Positions 5,506 to 14,919 of a stretch of 50,371 nt of DNA are shown here, piece after piece. Under the pieces are notes generated by a model. The model made no database searches. It was not told where the DNA came from and worked only from the letters and a program-made list of their open reading frames with translations. A program made the translations under genes and the position numbers. The stretch comes from Alistipes sp. (GTDB taxonomy: Bacteria; Bacteroidota; Bacteroidia; Bacteroidales; Rikenellaceae), in contig JAFTVW010000051.1 in the NCBI GenBank assembly GCA_017465605.1, positions 1 to 50,371 on the forward strand, read 5' to 3'. Position 1 is the stretch's first letter, and each line of letters starts with the position of its first letter.

Positions 5506-7872
5506 TTACATCTTGAAATTCACTCCGAGGAAATATGTGCGTGGCATCATCGGGCCATACACATAAACCGAGTCGCGGAACGGACCGCAGTCGATATCAT
5601 CTTGGAACGAATCAAAGATATTCTTAATGCCACCGAACACCTCCAAATTAATAGCTCCTGTCAACTGAATATTATATGCCAAACGCAAACCCATATCCCA
5701 GAAATGAGGAGTCAGCTCGTTGCAATCGGCCTCGATATAACCAGCACTATGAGGTACAAGCATACGGCCTGTGTAGTTTCCAAATAGCGAAGCCTTAAAA
5801 TTGTGAGTAATGTCGGCCGTAGCAGTAAAGTAGGCGTAGTGGTCGGGGGTACGGAACATTCTTCGCTGAGGCTCTACGCTCTCTGACCACTCCTCGGGCT
5901 CGTCGTATCGGCTACGTTGGAAGGTATAGCCCATCTGCAAGTCAAAGACGTGAGGAATTCCCAATTTAAGCTCCCCCGTAAGACCCTTAACCTTTGCTCC
6001 TGCGGCGTTGTAGCGGGTTTGAATAATATAGCCAGCCTCGTTCTCTCCCGTTTTTGCCAATGCGAAAACATCGTCGAGAATTGTATAAAATCCCTCTACG
6101 AGCAAGTTAGCTTGTAAACGTCCGAAGTTGTGATATAGGTCGGCCGAAGCACTGAACGAGTGAGAATACTCTGGTTTCAGATTAGGGTCAAGCTCGATGA
6201 TAGATGATTGGTTGTTTACCGCGTCAATATGCAAATCCTCATCGAATGCCTGCGGAGCGCGATAACCACTCGAATAGCTTACTCTCAAACCAATATCCTC
6301 GATTGGACTGTAACGCAGGTTGGCACGAGGCGAGAAGATGATGTTGTCCATCATACTATGCTTGTCGAAGCGGCCACCGATAACAAAATTGACCTTATCG
6401 CTTTGCCACTCATTCTGAATAAACATACCAGCCGTACGGACTGTTTGCAGAATCGAGCGGTCGAAACCAATCGAGTGGTCATCGAGGTCGTTGTATGAGT
6501 ACTCGGCTCCGAGCGTGAATTGCGCAGGCATAAATAGGCACTTGTGCATCATATAGCTATACTGCGCACCTGCAACCCACGTTAGGTCTTGTGTGCGACC
6601 GTATGCATTGGGGTCTTTGCCAGTGCCGTAGTAGCTGTTACGCGAAATGGTTTGAGCCGAAGTGTAAACGTCGAATGTGTGGCGAGTGTCGGGCGAGAAA
6701 TAGCTAAAACGCAGACTACCGCCATCAATCTTATGTTTGACGTCCTCGGCAATCTCGGCCATATGGGGGGGCATCTCGATATTATCACCTCCACGACGAT
6801 ACTCGCTGATGTGGTGATACTCGGCCGTCAGCTTTGAGTATGCAGAGGTCTTGTAGTAGCCACGAAAACCAACAGTCTCCGACTCCATCTTCAACACGTC
6901 GGTAAAACCGTCTTCATTGTAATCAAACGGATCGCGATCCTTAACCATACCAAACACATATACTCCTGCGCGGTGGTCGTCCGAGACAAAGGAACCGTTA
7001 ATCGAAGTATTGAACTCGGCTGTATTCCCGTGCATAAGATTTGTGGTGTGCGAGAGTGAGAGCGAGTTGCGCAATGGCTCTTTGGTGATGATGTTTACCA
7101 CACCACCTATGGCATTTGAGCCAAAGAGTGCCGAGCCACCTCCTCGAATAACCTCTACACGCTCAATCATCGCAACAGGCAACTGCTCTAATCCATAGAC
7201 ACCCGCAAGCGAACTGAATATAGGACTTGAATCGAGCAAAATCTGCGAATACTGACCCTCCAAACCGTTGATACGAAGTTGCACAGCACCGCAGTTTCCA
7301 CAAGTATTCTCCACTCGTAAACCCGGCTGGAATTTAATGGACTCGGCAAGATTGGTCGAGGCTGTATTCTCGAATATCTTGCTCGATGTTACATTTACGA
7401 CAGTGGCCGTATTCTTTTTGTTTGTCTCGTTTCGGGTTGCAGAGACCACCACATCGTCCATCGCCATAGGCTGCTCTTCGAGGGTGATACTCACGTCGAG
7501 ATTCTTCTCGTGACCAGCTGCGATGGTATGCTCCACACTTTTATAACCCAAGTACTCTGCGACGATTGTGAACTCGCCATCGGGCAAATTGCGCATTGTG
7601 AAGTGACCCGTTGCATCGGCAACTGTACCGATTGTTGTACCCTTAATGGTAACAGTAACGTATGGGATATGCTCGCCGCTGGTGGCATCGAGTATGTGAC
7701 CCTTTAATGAAGTGCTGCCCATTCGCAGACGTTGGGGATTATCGTTTGCCGAGTCGTTTGTATTTTCGGTTGTATTGTCTGTGTTTGGAGTGGTGGTCGC
7801 AGCGATGGCTGTTGTGCCCATAGCGCACAACATAACCATCATAACCACCATTGTTAACTTCATAGCTTTCAT
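5506..7872 (-). CDS. TonB-dependent outer-membrane receptor (probable metal or metal-chelate uptake)
   Basis: 788 residues: signal peptide (about 1-25), carboxypeptidase-D-regulatory-like domain (about 54-135), plug (about 145-265, with ILLDSSPIF and ...RVEVIRGGGSALFGSNAIGG type motifs), then a 22-strand-type beta-barrel ending in the aromatic residues LGVNFKM. A CGNC pair (C191/C194) in the plug is typical of one group of Bacteroidetes receptors and could bind metal. The gene lies about 110 bases downstream of a His-rich small membrane protein on the same strand, a pairing that suggests import of a transition metal or its chelate; this is inferred from context. Several N-terminal Met codons (M1, M4) make the exact start uncertain by a few residues. 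Confidence 0.9.
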   Translation of the reverse strand: MKAMKLTMVVMMVMLCAMGTTAIAATTTPNTDNTTENTNDSANDNPQRLRMGSTSLKGHILDATSGEHIPYVTVTIKGTTIGTVADATGHFTMRNLPDGEFTIVAEYLGYKSVEHTIAAGHEKNLDVSITLEEQPMAMDDVVVSATRNETNKKNTATVVNVTSSKIFENTASTNLAESIKFQPGLRVENTCGNCGAVQLRINGLEGQYSQILLDSSPIFSSLAGVYGLEQLPVAMIERVEVIRGGGSALFGSNAIGGVVNIITKEPLRNSLSLSHTTNLMHGNTAEFNTSINGSFVSDDHRAGVYVFGMVKDRDPFDYNEDGFTDVLKMESETVGFRGYYKTSAYSKLTAEYHHISEYRRGGDNIEMPPHMAEIAEDVKHKIDGGSLRFSYFSPDTRHTFDVYTSAQTISRNSYYGTGKDPNAYGRTQDLTWVAGAQYSYMMHKCLFMPAQFTLGAEYSYNDLDDHSIGFDRSILQTVRTAGMFIQNEWQSDKVNFVIGGRFDKHSMMDNIIFSPRANLRYSPIEDIGLRVSYSSGYRAPQAFDEDLHIDAVNNQSSIIELDPNLKPEYSHSFSASADLYHNFGRLQANLLVEGFYTILDDVFALAKTGENEAGYIIQTRYNAAGAKVKGLTGELKLGIPHVFDLQMGYTFQRSRYDEPEEWSESVEPQRRMFRTPDHYAYFTATADITHNFKASLFGNYTGRMLVPHSAGYIEADCNELTPHFWDMGLRLAYNIQLTGAINLEVFGGIKNIFDSFQDDIDCGPFRDSVYVYGPMMPRTYFLGVNFKM

Positions 7873-7984
7873 AGTGATTTGTCGTTGTAAAATTTATAAA
7901 TAAATGTAGGGATTGTGCCCGCGTAGGGCCAAAGTGAGCATACGTAGAGTTTGGCCTAAGTCGATACTTATGCCTATTCTATGC

Positions 7985-8353
7985 CTAAAATTGTACCGCT
8001 GGCGGGGCTCGCAACGACAAAGATGTGTCGGCCGATTTAGCAGTATGTTGCTTTGTAGCGTGTAGAATTATTGCCGACAACGTGAATAAAGCCCCTAATG
8101 CTACTGTTGTATTTGCCACAGTCGCGACAAACGTCGATAGTATCGCAATCATTGTAAATTGCGCTTGCGTGTGGCTATGAGTAGGGCTTTCAGGAGAACC
8201 TGCGTAGGGGTGAGAGTGGGTTACTGCACGTCCGTTGATAAGGTGGTTATGTGGGAAAAGCGTTGTACAACCGATGTAACCTACGAACATCAGCAGCATC
8301 AGTAACGCGTACCAGACCTTATTGTTTATTTTGCGTTTGTAATCCATTTGCAC
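7985..8353 (-). CDS. Small His-rich membrane protein upstream of the TonB receptor
   Basis: 122 residues with a hydrophobic segment at about 13-29, a periplasmic His-rich loop (HNH at 35-37, HSH at 46-48, HSH at 59-61), a second hydrophobic segment at about 66-95 and a polar tail. Small proteins with HNH...VTHSHPY loops are recurrent next to TonB receptors in Bacteroidetes. Histidine clusters suggest Zn, Cu or Ni binding, so it may sense or pass metal to the transport system. The alternative start M3 (8347) is equally possible. Function is inferred only from composition and neighbourhood. Confidence 0.75.
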   Translation of the reverse strand: MQMDYKRKINNKVWYALLMLLMFVGYIGCTTLFPHNHLINGRAVTHSHPYAGSPESPTHSHTQAQFTMIAILSTFVATVANTTVALGALFTLSAIILHATKQHTAKSADTSLSLRAPPAVQF

Positions 8354-8508
8354 TGCAAAGGTATTCTTTTTTTTGCAAAATAATCATTCCTAATCGCAAT
8401 TTCACTACATTTCGGTATGGAGTGTATTTTCCGATAATGATTTTTGGTGATGATTTTTGGAGATTGATAGGCGAAAGTTCACTTTCAGACAATCAATAAA
8501 CAAAAAAG

Positions 8509-8531
8509 GAGATTGGAAAATTTCCAATCTC
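8509..8531 (-). terminator. Terminator of tRNA-Val
   Basis: Near-perfect hairpin GAGATTGGAAA/TTTCCAATCTC; on the minus strand it is followed by CTTTTTTG, 12 bases after the tRNA 3' end. Confidence 0.85.
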
Positions 8532-8542
8532 TCTTCTCGATG

Positions 8543-8617
8543 TGGGAGTTGACGGATTCGAACCGCCGACCCTCTGCTTGTAAGGCAGATGCTCTGAACC
8601 AGCTGAGCTAAACTCCC
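8543..8617 (-). tRNA. tRNA-Val (anticodon TAC)
   Basis: Cloverleaf with acceptor GGGAGTT/AACTCCC, anticodon stem TCTGC/GCAGA and loop CTTACAA giving TAC, T-arm with GGTTCGAATCC, discriminator A. It is on the same strand as and downstream of tRNA-Leu and miaA. Confidence 0.96.
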
Positions 8618-8754
8618 TTTTGTTTTGCGAGTGCAAAGGTAGCGCAAAAAATGATATAAACAAATTTTTTGCTCGGAAACTACTTAAATTTTGATGTGTC
8701 GCGCGATTTTATTCCTCCCATTTATTTGAGAAAGTCGCATAACATAAAAACAAT

Positions 8755-8786
8755 AAGCTCCGATAATCGGGCGATTATCAGAGCTT
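8755..8786 (-). terminator. Terminator of tRNA-Leu
   Basis: AAGCTCCGATAATC (8755-8768) pairs with GATTATCAGAGCTT (8773-8786) with one mismatch; the minus-strand RNA continues ATTGTTTTT. Confidence 0.8.
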
Positions 8787-8791
8787 GATTG

Positions 8792-8877
8792 TACTCGAAG
8801 CCGGGATCGAACCGGCACGGCCATTACTGGCCACAGGATTTTAAGTCCGGCGTGTCTACCTATTCCACCATTCGAGC
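8792..8877 (-). tRNA. tRNA-Leu (anticodon TAA)
   Basis: 86-nt class II tRNA with a long variable arm (GTGGCCAGTAATGGCC region), acceptor GCTCGAA/TTCGAGT, anticodon loop CTTAAAA giving TAA, discriminator A. It lies 45 bases after the miaA stop; tRNA-Leu(UAA) is one of the A36-type tRNAs that MiaA modifies. Confidence 0.96.
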
Positions 8878-8922
8878 AACCGCTTACTTTCGGTAAGACA
8901 GGGCAAAAGTAGCAAAATTATT

Positions 8923-9831
8923 TCAATGTGCAAACCTTTGATTTAGATATTCTAAAATCTTTTCTCTCTCCGAAGGGTTAAACCACTCAATTTCGGGGTC
9001 TCGGCGGAACCAAGTGAGTTGTCGTTTGGCGTATCGTCGAGAGTTGCGTTTAATAAGTTCGATGGCCTCCTCGCGTGTGATTTTCCCATCAAAGTAGTCG
9101 AACATTTCGCGATAACCAACCGTTTGTAGCGAGTTCAGATGTCTCAGATGGTTAACCGAGCGAGCCTCTTGCTCCAAGCCTTGTTCAATCATTATATTGA
9201 CACGTCTATCAATGCGCTCATACAACACATCTCGCGACATATCAACGCCAATCTTTATTATCTCAAAATCGCGGCTACGTTTTTCTCCTGTACGAAGCTC
9301 TGAATATGGTCTGCCTGTTGATAAGCACACCTCCAAAGCCCTTAACACCCTTGCTGGATTTTTTCTGTCAACCTTCTGGTAAAAATCGGGGTCGAGTTGT
9401 TTTAGTTGTTCACACAATGACTCCAATCCTTCGTCGCGTAGTCTTGTGGCAAGCTCTTCGCGCAGTGAGGCGTCGGCCTCGGGCATATCGTCCATTCCTT
9501 CGCATAAAGCCTTGACGTATAGGCCCGAACCACCGACCGCAACAACCGTATCGTAGGTTTGGAATAGCTGCTCTAAACATTGCAGGGCTGCCACCTCGTA
9601 TGCTCCGCAGTTAAAGTCTTGGTTGAGGTCGTGTGATGCAATGAAATGGTGCTCAACGCGATTTAATTGGTCTATGTCGGGTTGAGCCGTACCGATTGGT
9701 ATGCCACGATAGAATTGACGCGAGTCGGTAGAGATTATAGGCGTAGCAAAATGCTCGGCCACAGCTATGCTGAGGTCGGTTTTGCCAGAGCCTGTCGGGC
9801 CTACGATTACTATGAGCCGTTTAGTACTCAT
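8923..9831 (-). CDS. miaA: tRNA dimethylallyltransferase
   Basis: 302 residues. It transfers a dimethylallyl group to N6 of A37 in tRNAs reading UNN codons. The N-terminus has the P-loop GPTGSGKT (about 9-16) and the DSRQFYRG segment; the GGSGLYVKAL motif and the C-terminal RYAKRQLTWFRRD signature are present. The frame is open to 9870, but ATG 9831 (MSTKRLIVI) fits the family and overlaps the last 11 bases of the upstream gene, pointing to translational coupling with it. Ends in TGA, one of the proofs that the host uses UGA as stop. Two tRNA genes follow downstream. Confidence 0.95.
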   Translation of the reverse strand: MSTKRLIVIVGPTGSGKTDLSIAVAEHFATPIISTDSRQFYRGIPIGTAQPDIDQLNRVEHHFIASHDLNQDFNCGAYEVAALQCLEQLFQTYDTVVAVGGSGLYVKALCEGMDDMPEADASLREELATRLRDEGLESLCEQLKQLDPDFYQKVDRKNPARVLRALEVCLSTGRPYSELRTGEKRSRDFEIIKIGVDMSRDVLYERIDRRVNIMIEQGLEQEARSVNHLRHLNSLQTVGYREMFDYFDGKITREEAIELIKRNSRRYAKRQLTWFRRDPEIEWFNPSEREKILEYLNQRFAH

Positions 9832-10339
9832 CGTCGTAGCCGTCATCACCTTCAAAATCGCTATACTCACCCATCATCTCCTCGAATATCGAGCCACTCT
9901 CTTCGTTGGCTTCGGGGTCGTACTGGTCGGGAGCAGGGGAGTGTTCAAATTGCAGACGAGGATATTTCATTCCATCTTGTGGCTCTTTGGCCTCAATTAG
10001 CTCCATATAGTATGCTCTCTCGTTGAAGGGGTCGAAAAGATATATAAGCCTATCGTGCAGATGTGTAAGAACGTTCTCCAAACGAGCTGATACCATTGGC
10101 TCGGGCGTGCCAAAACCTCCATCGCCAACGCCCATACCCATATCCATAAAAGTAAACTCCTTGGTGCGTTCCCACCTATCATCGGCCGTAAAGAATGAGG
10201 CCATACAAGGGTCGTAGCCAAGCATTGCAATAATAAATTCGTGCAACTCCAATAGTGTAGAGCTGGCCATTATCTCGAAATCGCGGACAAAATTGTCGTT
10301 CTCATCGCTGAGCATTCTGAATCTGAAAACCATTGACAT
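9821..10339 (-). CDS. Plasmid pRiA4b ORF-3-like protein
   Basis: 172 residues resembling the pRiA4b ORF-3 / IS1096 TnpR-like family, a common Bacteroidetes housekeeping neighbour of miaA despite its name. An N-terminal ubiquitin-like beta/alpha segment (FRFRMLSDENDNFVRDFEI, LHEFI) is followed by the typical SFF...W..., LIYLFDPFNERAYYMELIE core and an acidic tail (EGDDGYDDEY). The exact role is unknown. Its stop overlaps the miaA start, so the two are co-translated. M3 (10333) is an alternative start. Confidence 0.75.
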   Translation of the reverse strand: MSMVFRFRMLSDENDNFVRDFEIMASSTLLELHEFIIAMLGYDPCMASFFTADDRWERTKEFTFMDMGMGVGDGGFGTPEPMVSARLENVLTHLHDRLIYLFDPFNERAYYMELIEAKEPQDGMKYPRLQFEHSPAPDQYDPEANEESGSIFEEMMGEYSDFEGDDGYDDEY

Positions 10340-10490
10340 AACTTATCGTATTAATGTTTAGGGTTGTCAAACGACTAACCTTATTACAAATATAATGAAA
10401 AAGAGAATACGAAAATCCATCGTAGTCAAAGTTTAGGTAAAAAACTTACGCTTGTGTTGGCTGTACACATATTCAGATATAGAAAAAAGA

Positions 10491-10516
10491 GCTGCTCAAC
10501 AATCGCGTTGAGCAGC
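10491..10516 (-). terminator. Terminator of the OMP beta-barrel gene
   Basis: Perfect 10-bp stem GCTGCTCAAC/GTTGAGCAGC with a 6-base loop. On the minus strand it is followed by TCTTTTTTCT and lies about 70 bases after the TAA of the large outer-membrane gene. Confidence 0.9.
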
Positions 10517-10583
10517 CCATCGTTGCATTATTTACATGAAAAGATTTGATGGTCTTCTTTTCGGTTATGTGGTTTGTGGATTA

Positions 10584-13451
10584 TTAAAAGCGACCGCCTC
10601 CGCCGCCCATCATACCGCCGCCCATAGAACGACCCATACCGCCACCGTAGCCACCACCGTAGCCACCTTGTCCGCCCATATTGCCACTTTGGTTAGTGTT
10701 GGCAGCACGCATATTCTTTGAACGAATATTGTATGTGAATCTCAAACCGAAGAAGCGACCAATAACGCTGCGAGTCGAGCTCTGCATATAGAGTGTATTC
10801 CAGCTACGGCTATAACCTGTCTCTCGGTTAAATACGTCGTTAGCAACAAGCTGGAACTCACCCAACTTCTGGAATACCTTCATACCGATACCGAAGTTCG
10901 CAACGAATTCGGTGTTGTTCTGACGCTTTGCATTCTCGCTGATACCAACATACTGGCTATAACGAGCGTTGGCGTGAAGTGTAAGACCGAAACCAAATAC
11001 TACGCGGATATTACCGTTGGCGTTGTGTTGGAGGTACTCGTTGTTACCGTTGGTTGACATAGTGTTCTGCACATCGCTGTAATTAGCCGAATAACCAAAT
11101 CGGAAATCCACATATTGGCTAATATTACTACTCAATGATGCGTGACCACTATATGTGTTACGAGTTGACTCGTTAATCACACCATTAAGGATTGCAGGTG
11201 ACTTTGAGTATGATGCGTTAGCACCAACATTGAAGTTACACTTAATGAAGTTAAGTGGGAAACCGTAGTTGATACCTCCGTTGAAGTTCCAGAAACCGTC
11301 CATATTTACAGGCTTAGAGTAGCGACCCGTAGATGAAAGGGTGGTGAGGAACTCGCCGTCGGGACTGTAAACCTGATAACCGGGCTGGTTCATTACAACC
11401 GAGTCAACGATAACAGTCTGATTCTTTGTCGCTCCAAAGTTGATTGCGAATGTAGTACCCTTCTCAATGCCTGAATGGATATAACCGAAATTCATTCGGT
11501 GAGTGTATGTAGGCTTCAAGCGTGGGTTACCTGAGCGGATATTGTTTACATTTGAGATATCAACCACATCTTGCAAATCGCTTACCGATGGATTCGATGT
11601 GCTTGAAGAGAAACGAGCATTGATACGGTTCTCCATATTGAGCTTAATGCGGGCATTAGCCGAATATGTGAAGTTGTGGAATGTCTTCTCGGGTAGAGTC
11701 CAAGCCTGTGGGAACTCACGGTCGCTATTCATCTTTACGTTCTGATAGTTCAAACGAGCCGAGATGCTTGTACCCTCCTTGCCGTAACGGAAACCAGGAC
11801 CTACACGCTGGGTGAGATAGTCGGTATTGTGACGGTTAGAGTACTCGGGGCTAATGAAGTCGTTGTACTGATCTGCATCGAAATCGTAGAGGTTAGTCAG
11901 ACGGTCAGCATTTGACTTGTTGTAGCGAATATTATACTCCATAGTCACCTGCGACTGCAAGCTGAGAGGCTCTGCATATGTTACACCTCCATTGAGCGAG
12001 TAGTTGTAGTTATCGCTACCTGAAAGCTGCTTAATAACCTGAATAGAGTCTGAGCGAATCAACTTCTGCGATGAGTTCTCTGAGCCTGAGCCGCTGTCTG
12101 AATAGTTTGCACCGAAGTTTACAAACATCATACGACCTGCCTTCTCGCCGATACGCAACATATAGTTACCATTTATACCAACGTTGATACCATCGTTGTC
12201 GCCTCGATTCCAATTGGTCAAAGGAATAGAATCAATACCGCTAACGGGGAAGTAGTAGTTAGAACTACCGCTATTGCTCTTGCCATTGTTGAACGAGAGG
12301 TTCGCACGTAACATCAAACGATTCTTCTCGTTGATGCGGTCCTCGAAACGAGCATTGAAGTTGTGATTATAGCTCTTGTTTTGGCTTCTGCTATCCGACA
12401 TATAACGCTCGTAAACATCGTCGGGGTCTTGCTTCAACATATCCTCCGTAAGGAAGTAATCGCGGTCGGTGTGGCTCCAACTCTTGTTGTTGTTGGCGCG
12501 GAATGAATATGTACCGTCGAGCTTGATTTTATCGTTCTTGCCCCAGCTGTTAACATAGTTCATACCTGCGTTGCCAGTCTTTGACTCAGAGTTGCCGTTC
12601 ATATTGTTACCGCCAGCAAAGAATGTTGTCTTAGCCTTCAAGCCCATAAGGGTAAGATTGGCATCAACCGAACCGTAGTGCTTTGTTCCATCGGCATTCT
12701 CTGGCTCCATAGCGTATAGAGCGTTTACCTTACCGAATACGGCGGTCTTGATTTTGGTTACAAGGTTGATGGCTTTATAACTATTACCATCGTCAATACC
12801 CGAAAACTCAGCCTCGTCGCTAAGCTTATCGAATACCTCTACCGACTTAACGGCCTGTGCTGGAAGGGTCTTGATAGCCTGTGATACATCGTTTCCAAAG
12901 AACTCGCGGCCATCGACAAGGATTTTCTGTACGGTCTCTCCCTGAGCCTCCACAGTTCCACCCTCGACCTTAATACCCGGCATCTTTGCCAAAAGTTCGT
13001 CAACATCGGCATCGGGCAATACCTGATATGCACCAGCGTTATAGACGATAGTATCGCCGTTGATGGTGGTGCGTACAGCCTGTGTAGATACAACTACCTG
13101 CTCAATCTGAGTTGCGTCTTCTTCGAGCTTCCACTCGGGCAATGTGAGAGGTTTGCCAGATGTTACTGTAATCTCCTGCTTTGCGCTCTTGTAACCCAAA
13201 GACTCGGCAGTAAGACGATACTTACCTGCGGGGATAAACTTAAATTGATAGGCTCCACGAATAGCCGAGATGGTGTACTTCTTTTGCAGGGTGTCTTGCA
13301 AATTTGTAAGCTCCAAAGTAGCACCAACCACACCGATTTTACCTTCGTTCTTATCGTCGGCAACGAGTGTACCCGATACAGTAGTTTTGCTCTGCGCTGA
13401 TGCACCGATTGCGGTGATTAATAATAGAAAAGTGAAGAATAACTTTCTCAT
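10584..13451 (-). CDS. Outer-membrane beta-barrel (TonB-receptor-like, OMP_b-brl_3 type) protein
   Basis: 955 residues: signal peptide (1-19, ending ASA-Q), carboxypeptidase-regulatory-like domain (about 22-112), plug-like domain (about 120-230, with GDTIVYNAGAY, LPGADVD-type and KILVDGREFFGND motifs), and a long beta-barrel. This family lacks a recognised substrate and is common in Bacteroidetes. After the last barrel strand (GLRFTYNIRSKN) there is a tail of about 30 residues made almost only of Gly and Met with Arg/Tyr. Such a tail after the barrel end is unusual for receptors, which normally finish on an aromatic barrel residue, although the tail itself ends in RF. The gene has its own promoter and terminator. 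Confidence 0.88.
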   Translation of the reverse strand: MRKLFFTFLLLITAIGASAQSKTTVSGTLVADDKNEGKIGVVGATLELTNLQDTLQKKYTISAIRGAYQFKFIPAGKYRLTAESLGYKSAKQEITVTSGKPLTLPEWKLEEDATQIEQVVVSTQAVRTTINGDTIVYNAGAYQVLPDADVDELLAKMPGIKVEGGTVEAQGETVQKILVDGREFFGNDVSQAIKTLPAQAVKSVEVFDKLSDEAEFSGIDDGNSYKAINLVTKIKTAVFGKVNALYAMEPENADGTKHYGSVDANLTLMGLKAKTTFFAGGNNMNGNSESKTGNAGMNYVNSWGKNDKIKLDGTYSFRANNNKSWSHTDRDYFLTEDMLKQDPDDVYERYMSDSRSQNKSYNHNFNARFEDRINEKNRLMLRANLSFNNGKSNSGSSNYYFPVSGIDSIPLTNWNRGDNDGINVGINGNYMLRIGEKAGRMMFVNFGANYSDSGSGSENSSQKLIRSDSIQVIKQLSGSDNYNYSLNGGVTYAEPLSLQSQVTMEYNIRYNKSNADRLTNLYDFDADQYNDFISPEYSNRHNTDYLTQRVGPGFRYGKEGTSISARLNYQNVKMNSDREFPQAWTLPEKTFHNFTYSANARIKLNMENRINARFSSSTSNPSVSDLQDVVDISNVNNIRSGNPRLKPTYTHRMNFGYIHSGIEKGTTFAINFGATKNQTVIVDSVVMNQPGYQVYSPDGEFLTTLSSTGRYSKPVNMDGFWNFNGGINYGFPLNFIKCNFNVGANASYSKSPAILNGVINESTRNTYSGHASLSSNISQYVDFRFGYSANYSDVQNTMSTNGNNEYLQHNANGNIRVVFGFGLTLHANARYSQYVGISENAKRQNNTEFVANFGIGMKVFQKLGEFQLVANDVFNRETGYSRSWNTLYMQSSTRSVIGRFFGLRFTYNIRSKNMRAANTNQSGNMGGQGGYGGGYGGGMGRSMGGGMMGGGGGRF

Positions 13452-13512
13452 CGCTTTTAATAATTTATTATTGCTTAATTATTTATTTTCTTTCGCTTAT
13501 TTATTCCGAGCG

Positions 13513-13543
13513 CAAATATAGGTCAAAATTAGTTAAGAGCAAA
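13513..13543 (-). promoter_or_regulatory. Promoter of the OMP beta-barrel gene
   Basis: On the minus strand TTTG (13543-13540), a 19-base spacer and TATATTTG (13520-13513) match the Bacteroidetes -33/-7 consensus exactly, about 60 bases before the ATG. Confidence 0.75.
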
Positions 13544-13649
13544 CCTATATATGGGTGAATCGCCCAAAGCTGGGGGTCAAATGACCGCGTGCGTGGGCGA
13601 AGTGCAGGCGAATTTAACATCTTTTGCTATATATTTTTTTTGCACACTA

Positions 13650-13680
13650 TTTGAACTATCCTTTTTTATTGTTTACTTTG
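13650..13680 (+). promoter_or_regulatory. Promoter of the DUF362 gene
   Basis: TTTG (13650-13653), 19 bases, TTACTTTG (13673-13680; one mismatch to TAnnTTTG), about 20 bases before ATG 13702. Confidence 0.6.
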
Positions 13681-13701
13681 TGGTAAAATAAATCGAAAGT
13701 T

Positions 13702-14829
13702 ATGCAGAAATCCAAAGTCTATTTTACTGATTTTCGTACTAAGGCTCACGGTGACGGACTGCCTACGAAACTCAAAAAACTAATCCGTAAAGCTGGTGTT
13801 TCGGAGATTGATATGGAGGGCAAATTTGTTGCCATTAAGTTGCATTTTGGCGAGTTGGGAAATATCAGCTACTTGCGCCCAAACTATGCCCGCGCAGTGG
13901 TCGATGTGGTGAAGGAGTTGGGTGGTAAACCCTTTCTGACGGATTGCAATACGATGTACCCGGGTAGTCGCAAGAATGCTATCGAGCATCTCTATTGTGC
14001 GTGGGAGAACGGATTTACTCCGCTTACGGTGGGTTGCCCCATAATTATCGGTGACGGATTGAAGGGTACCGACGATATTGACGTTAAGGTTGAGGGAGGT
14101 GAGTATGTGGAGTACGCCAAAATCGGCCGAGCGGTAATGGACGCCGATATCTTCATCAGCTTGAATCACTTTAAGGGTCACGAAATGACAGGATTTGGTG
14201 GTGCGATAAAAAATATTGGTATGGGTTGCGGCTCTCGTGCAGGTAAAACAGAGCAGCATATTAGCGGTCAGCCTGTAATTGATGCCGAGCAGTGTAGAGG
14301 TTGTAAAAAGTGTTTGGCCCAATGTGCAAATAACGGCCTTGTATTTGACGAGCAGACACGCAAGATGTCGGTCGATAAGACGAATTGCGTAGGTTGCGGA
14401 CGATGCTTGGGAGCTTGTAACTTTGATGCCATAAACTTTGAGGATTACCACGCACCTAAGTTGTTGAATTGCAAGATGGCAGAGTATGCCAAAGCGGTAG
14501 TGTCGGGACGTCCTCAGTTCCACATCTCGTTGGTGGTTGATGTGTCGCCTAATTGCGATTGCCACGCTGAAAATGATGCCCCTATTTTGCCCAATATCGG
14601 TATGTTTGCTTCGGCCGATCCGTTGGCGTTGGATCAGGCTTGCGTAGATGCTTGTTTGGCGGCTACGCCTATGCCCGGAAGTCAACTTTACGACCGTATG
14701 CACGCTCACGATTTTTGCGACCATCACGATCATTTCCGTAACTCGACACCCGAATCGGAGTGGAAATCCTGTTTGGAACACGCCGAGAAGATTGGTTTAG
14801 GCTCACGCGAATATGAGTTGATAAAATAG
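13702..14829 (+). CDS. DUF362 protein with two 4Fe-4S clusters
   Basis: 375 residues. The N- and C-terminal parts form a DUF362 domain (VAIKLHFGELG, NHFKGHEMTGFGGAIKN, DPLALDQACVDACL). A ferredoxin insert at about 195-240 carries CRGCKKCLAQC and CVGCGRCLGAC, eight cysteines for two 4Fe-4S clusters. Proteins of this type are predicted soluble electron carriers or redox enzymes; the substrate is unknown. The protein has no signal peptide. It is alone on the plus strand with its own promoter and terminator in a region otherwise on the minus strand. Confidence 0.9.
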   Translation: MQKSKVYFTDFRTKAHGDGLPTKLKKLIRKAGVSEIDMEGKFVAIKLHFGELGNISYLRPNYARAVVDVVKELGGKPFLTDCNTMYPGSRKNAIEHLYCAWENGFTPLTVGCPIIIGDGLKGTDDIDVKVEGGEYVEYAKIGRAVMDADIFISLNHFKGHEMTGFGGAIKNIGMGCGSRAGKTEQHISGQPVIDAEQCRGCKKCLAQCANNGLVFDEQTRKMSVDKTNCVGCGRCLGACNFDAINFEDYHAPKLLNCKMAEYAKAVVSGRPQFHISLVVDVSPNCDCHAENDAPILPNIGMFASADPLALDQACVDACLAATPMPGSQLYDRMHAHDFCDHHDHFRNSTPESEWKSCLEHAEKIGLGSREYELIK

Positions 14830-14855
14830 CTTATTCTACTTGGTGTAGATAAAAA

Positions 14856-14903
14856 CAGATGGTGTCAAACATTAATTTGTCTGACACCATCTGTTTTTTT
14901 TTT
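14856..14903 (+). terminator. Bidirectional terminator
   Basis: CAGATGGTGTCA (14856-14867) pairs perfectly with TGACACCATCTG (14882-14893), followed by ten Ts. A-rich sequence on the left side lets it also terminate the BACON lipoprotein gene on the minus strand. Confidence 0.92.
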
Positions 14904-14919
14904 GTAAGTATTGCGGGAA

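Noticed and set aside
13780-14781. 333-codon open frame on the minus strand
   Set aside because: Antisense shadow of the DUF362 ferredoxin gene, whose motifs are intact; the antisense product has no recognisable domain.
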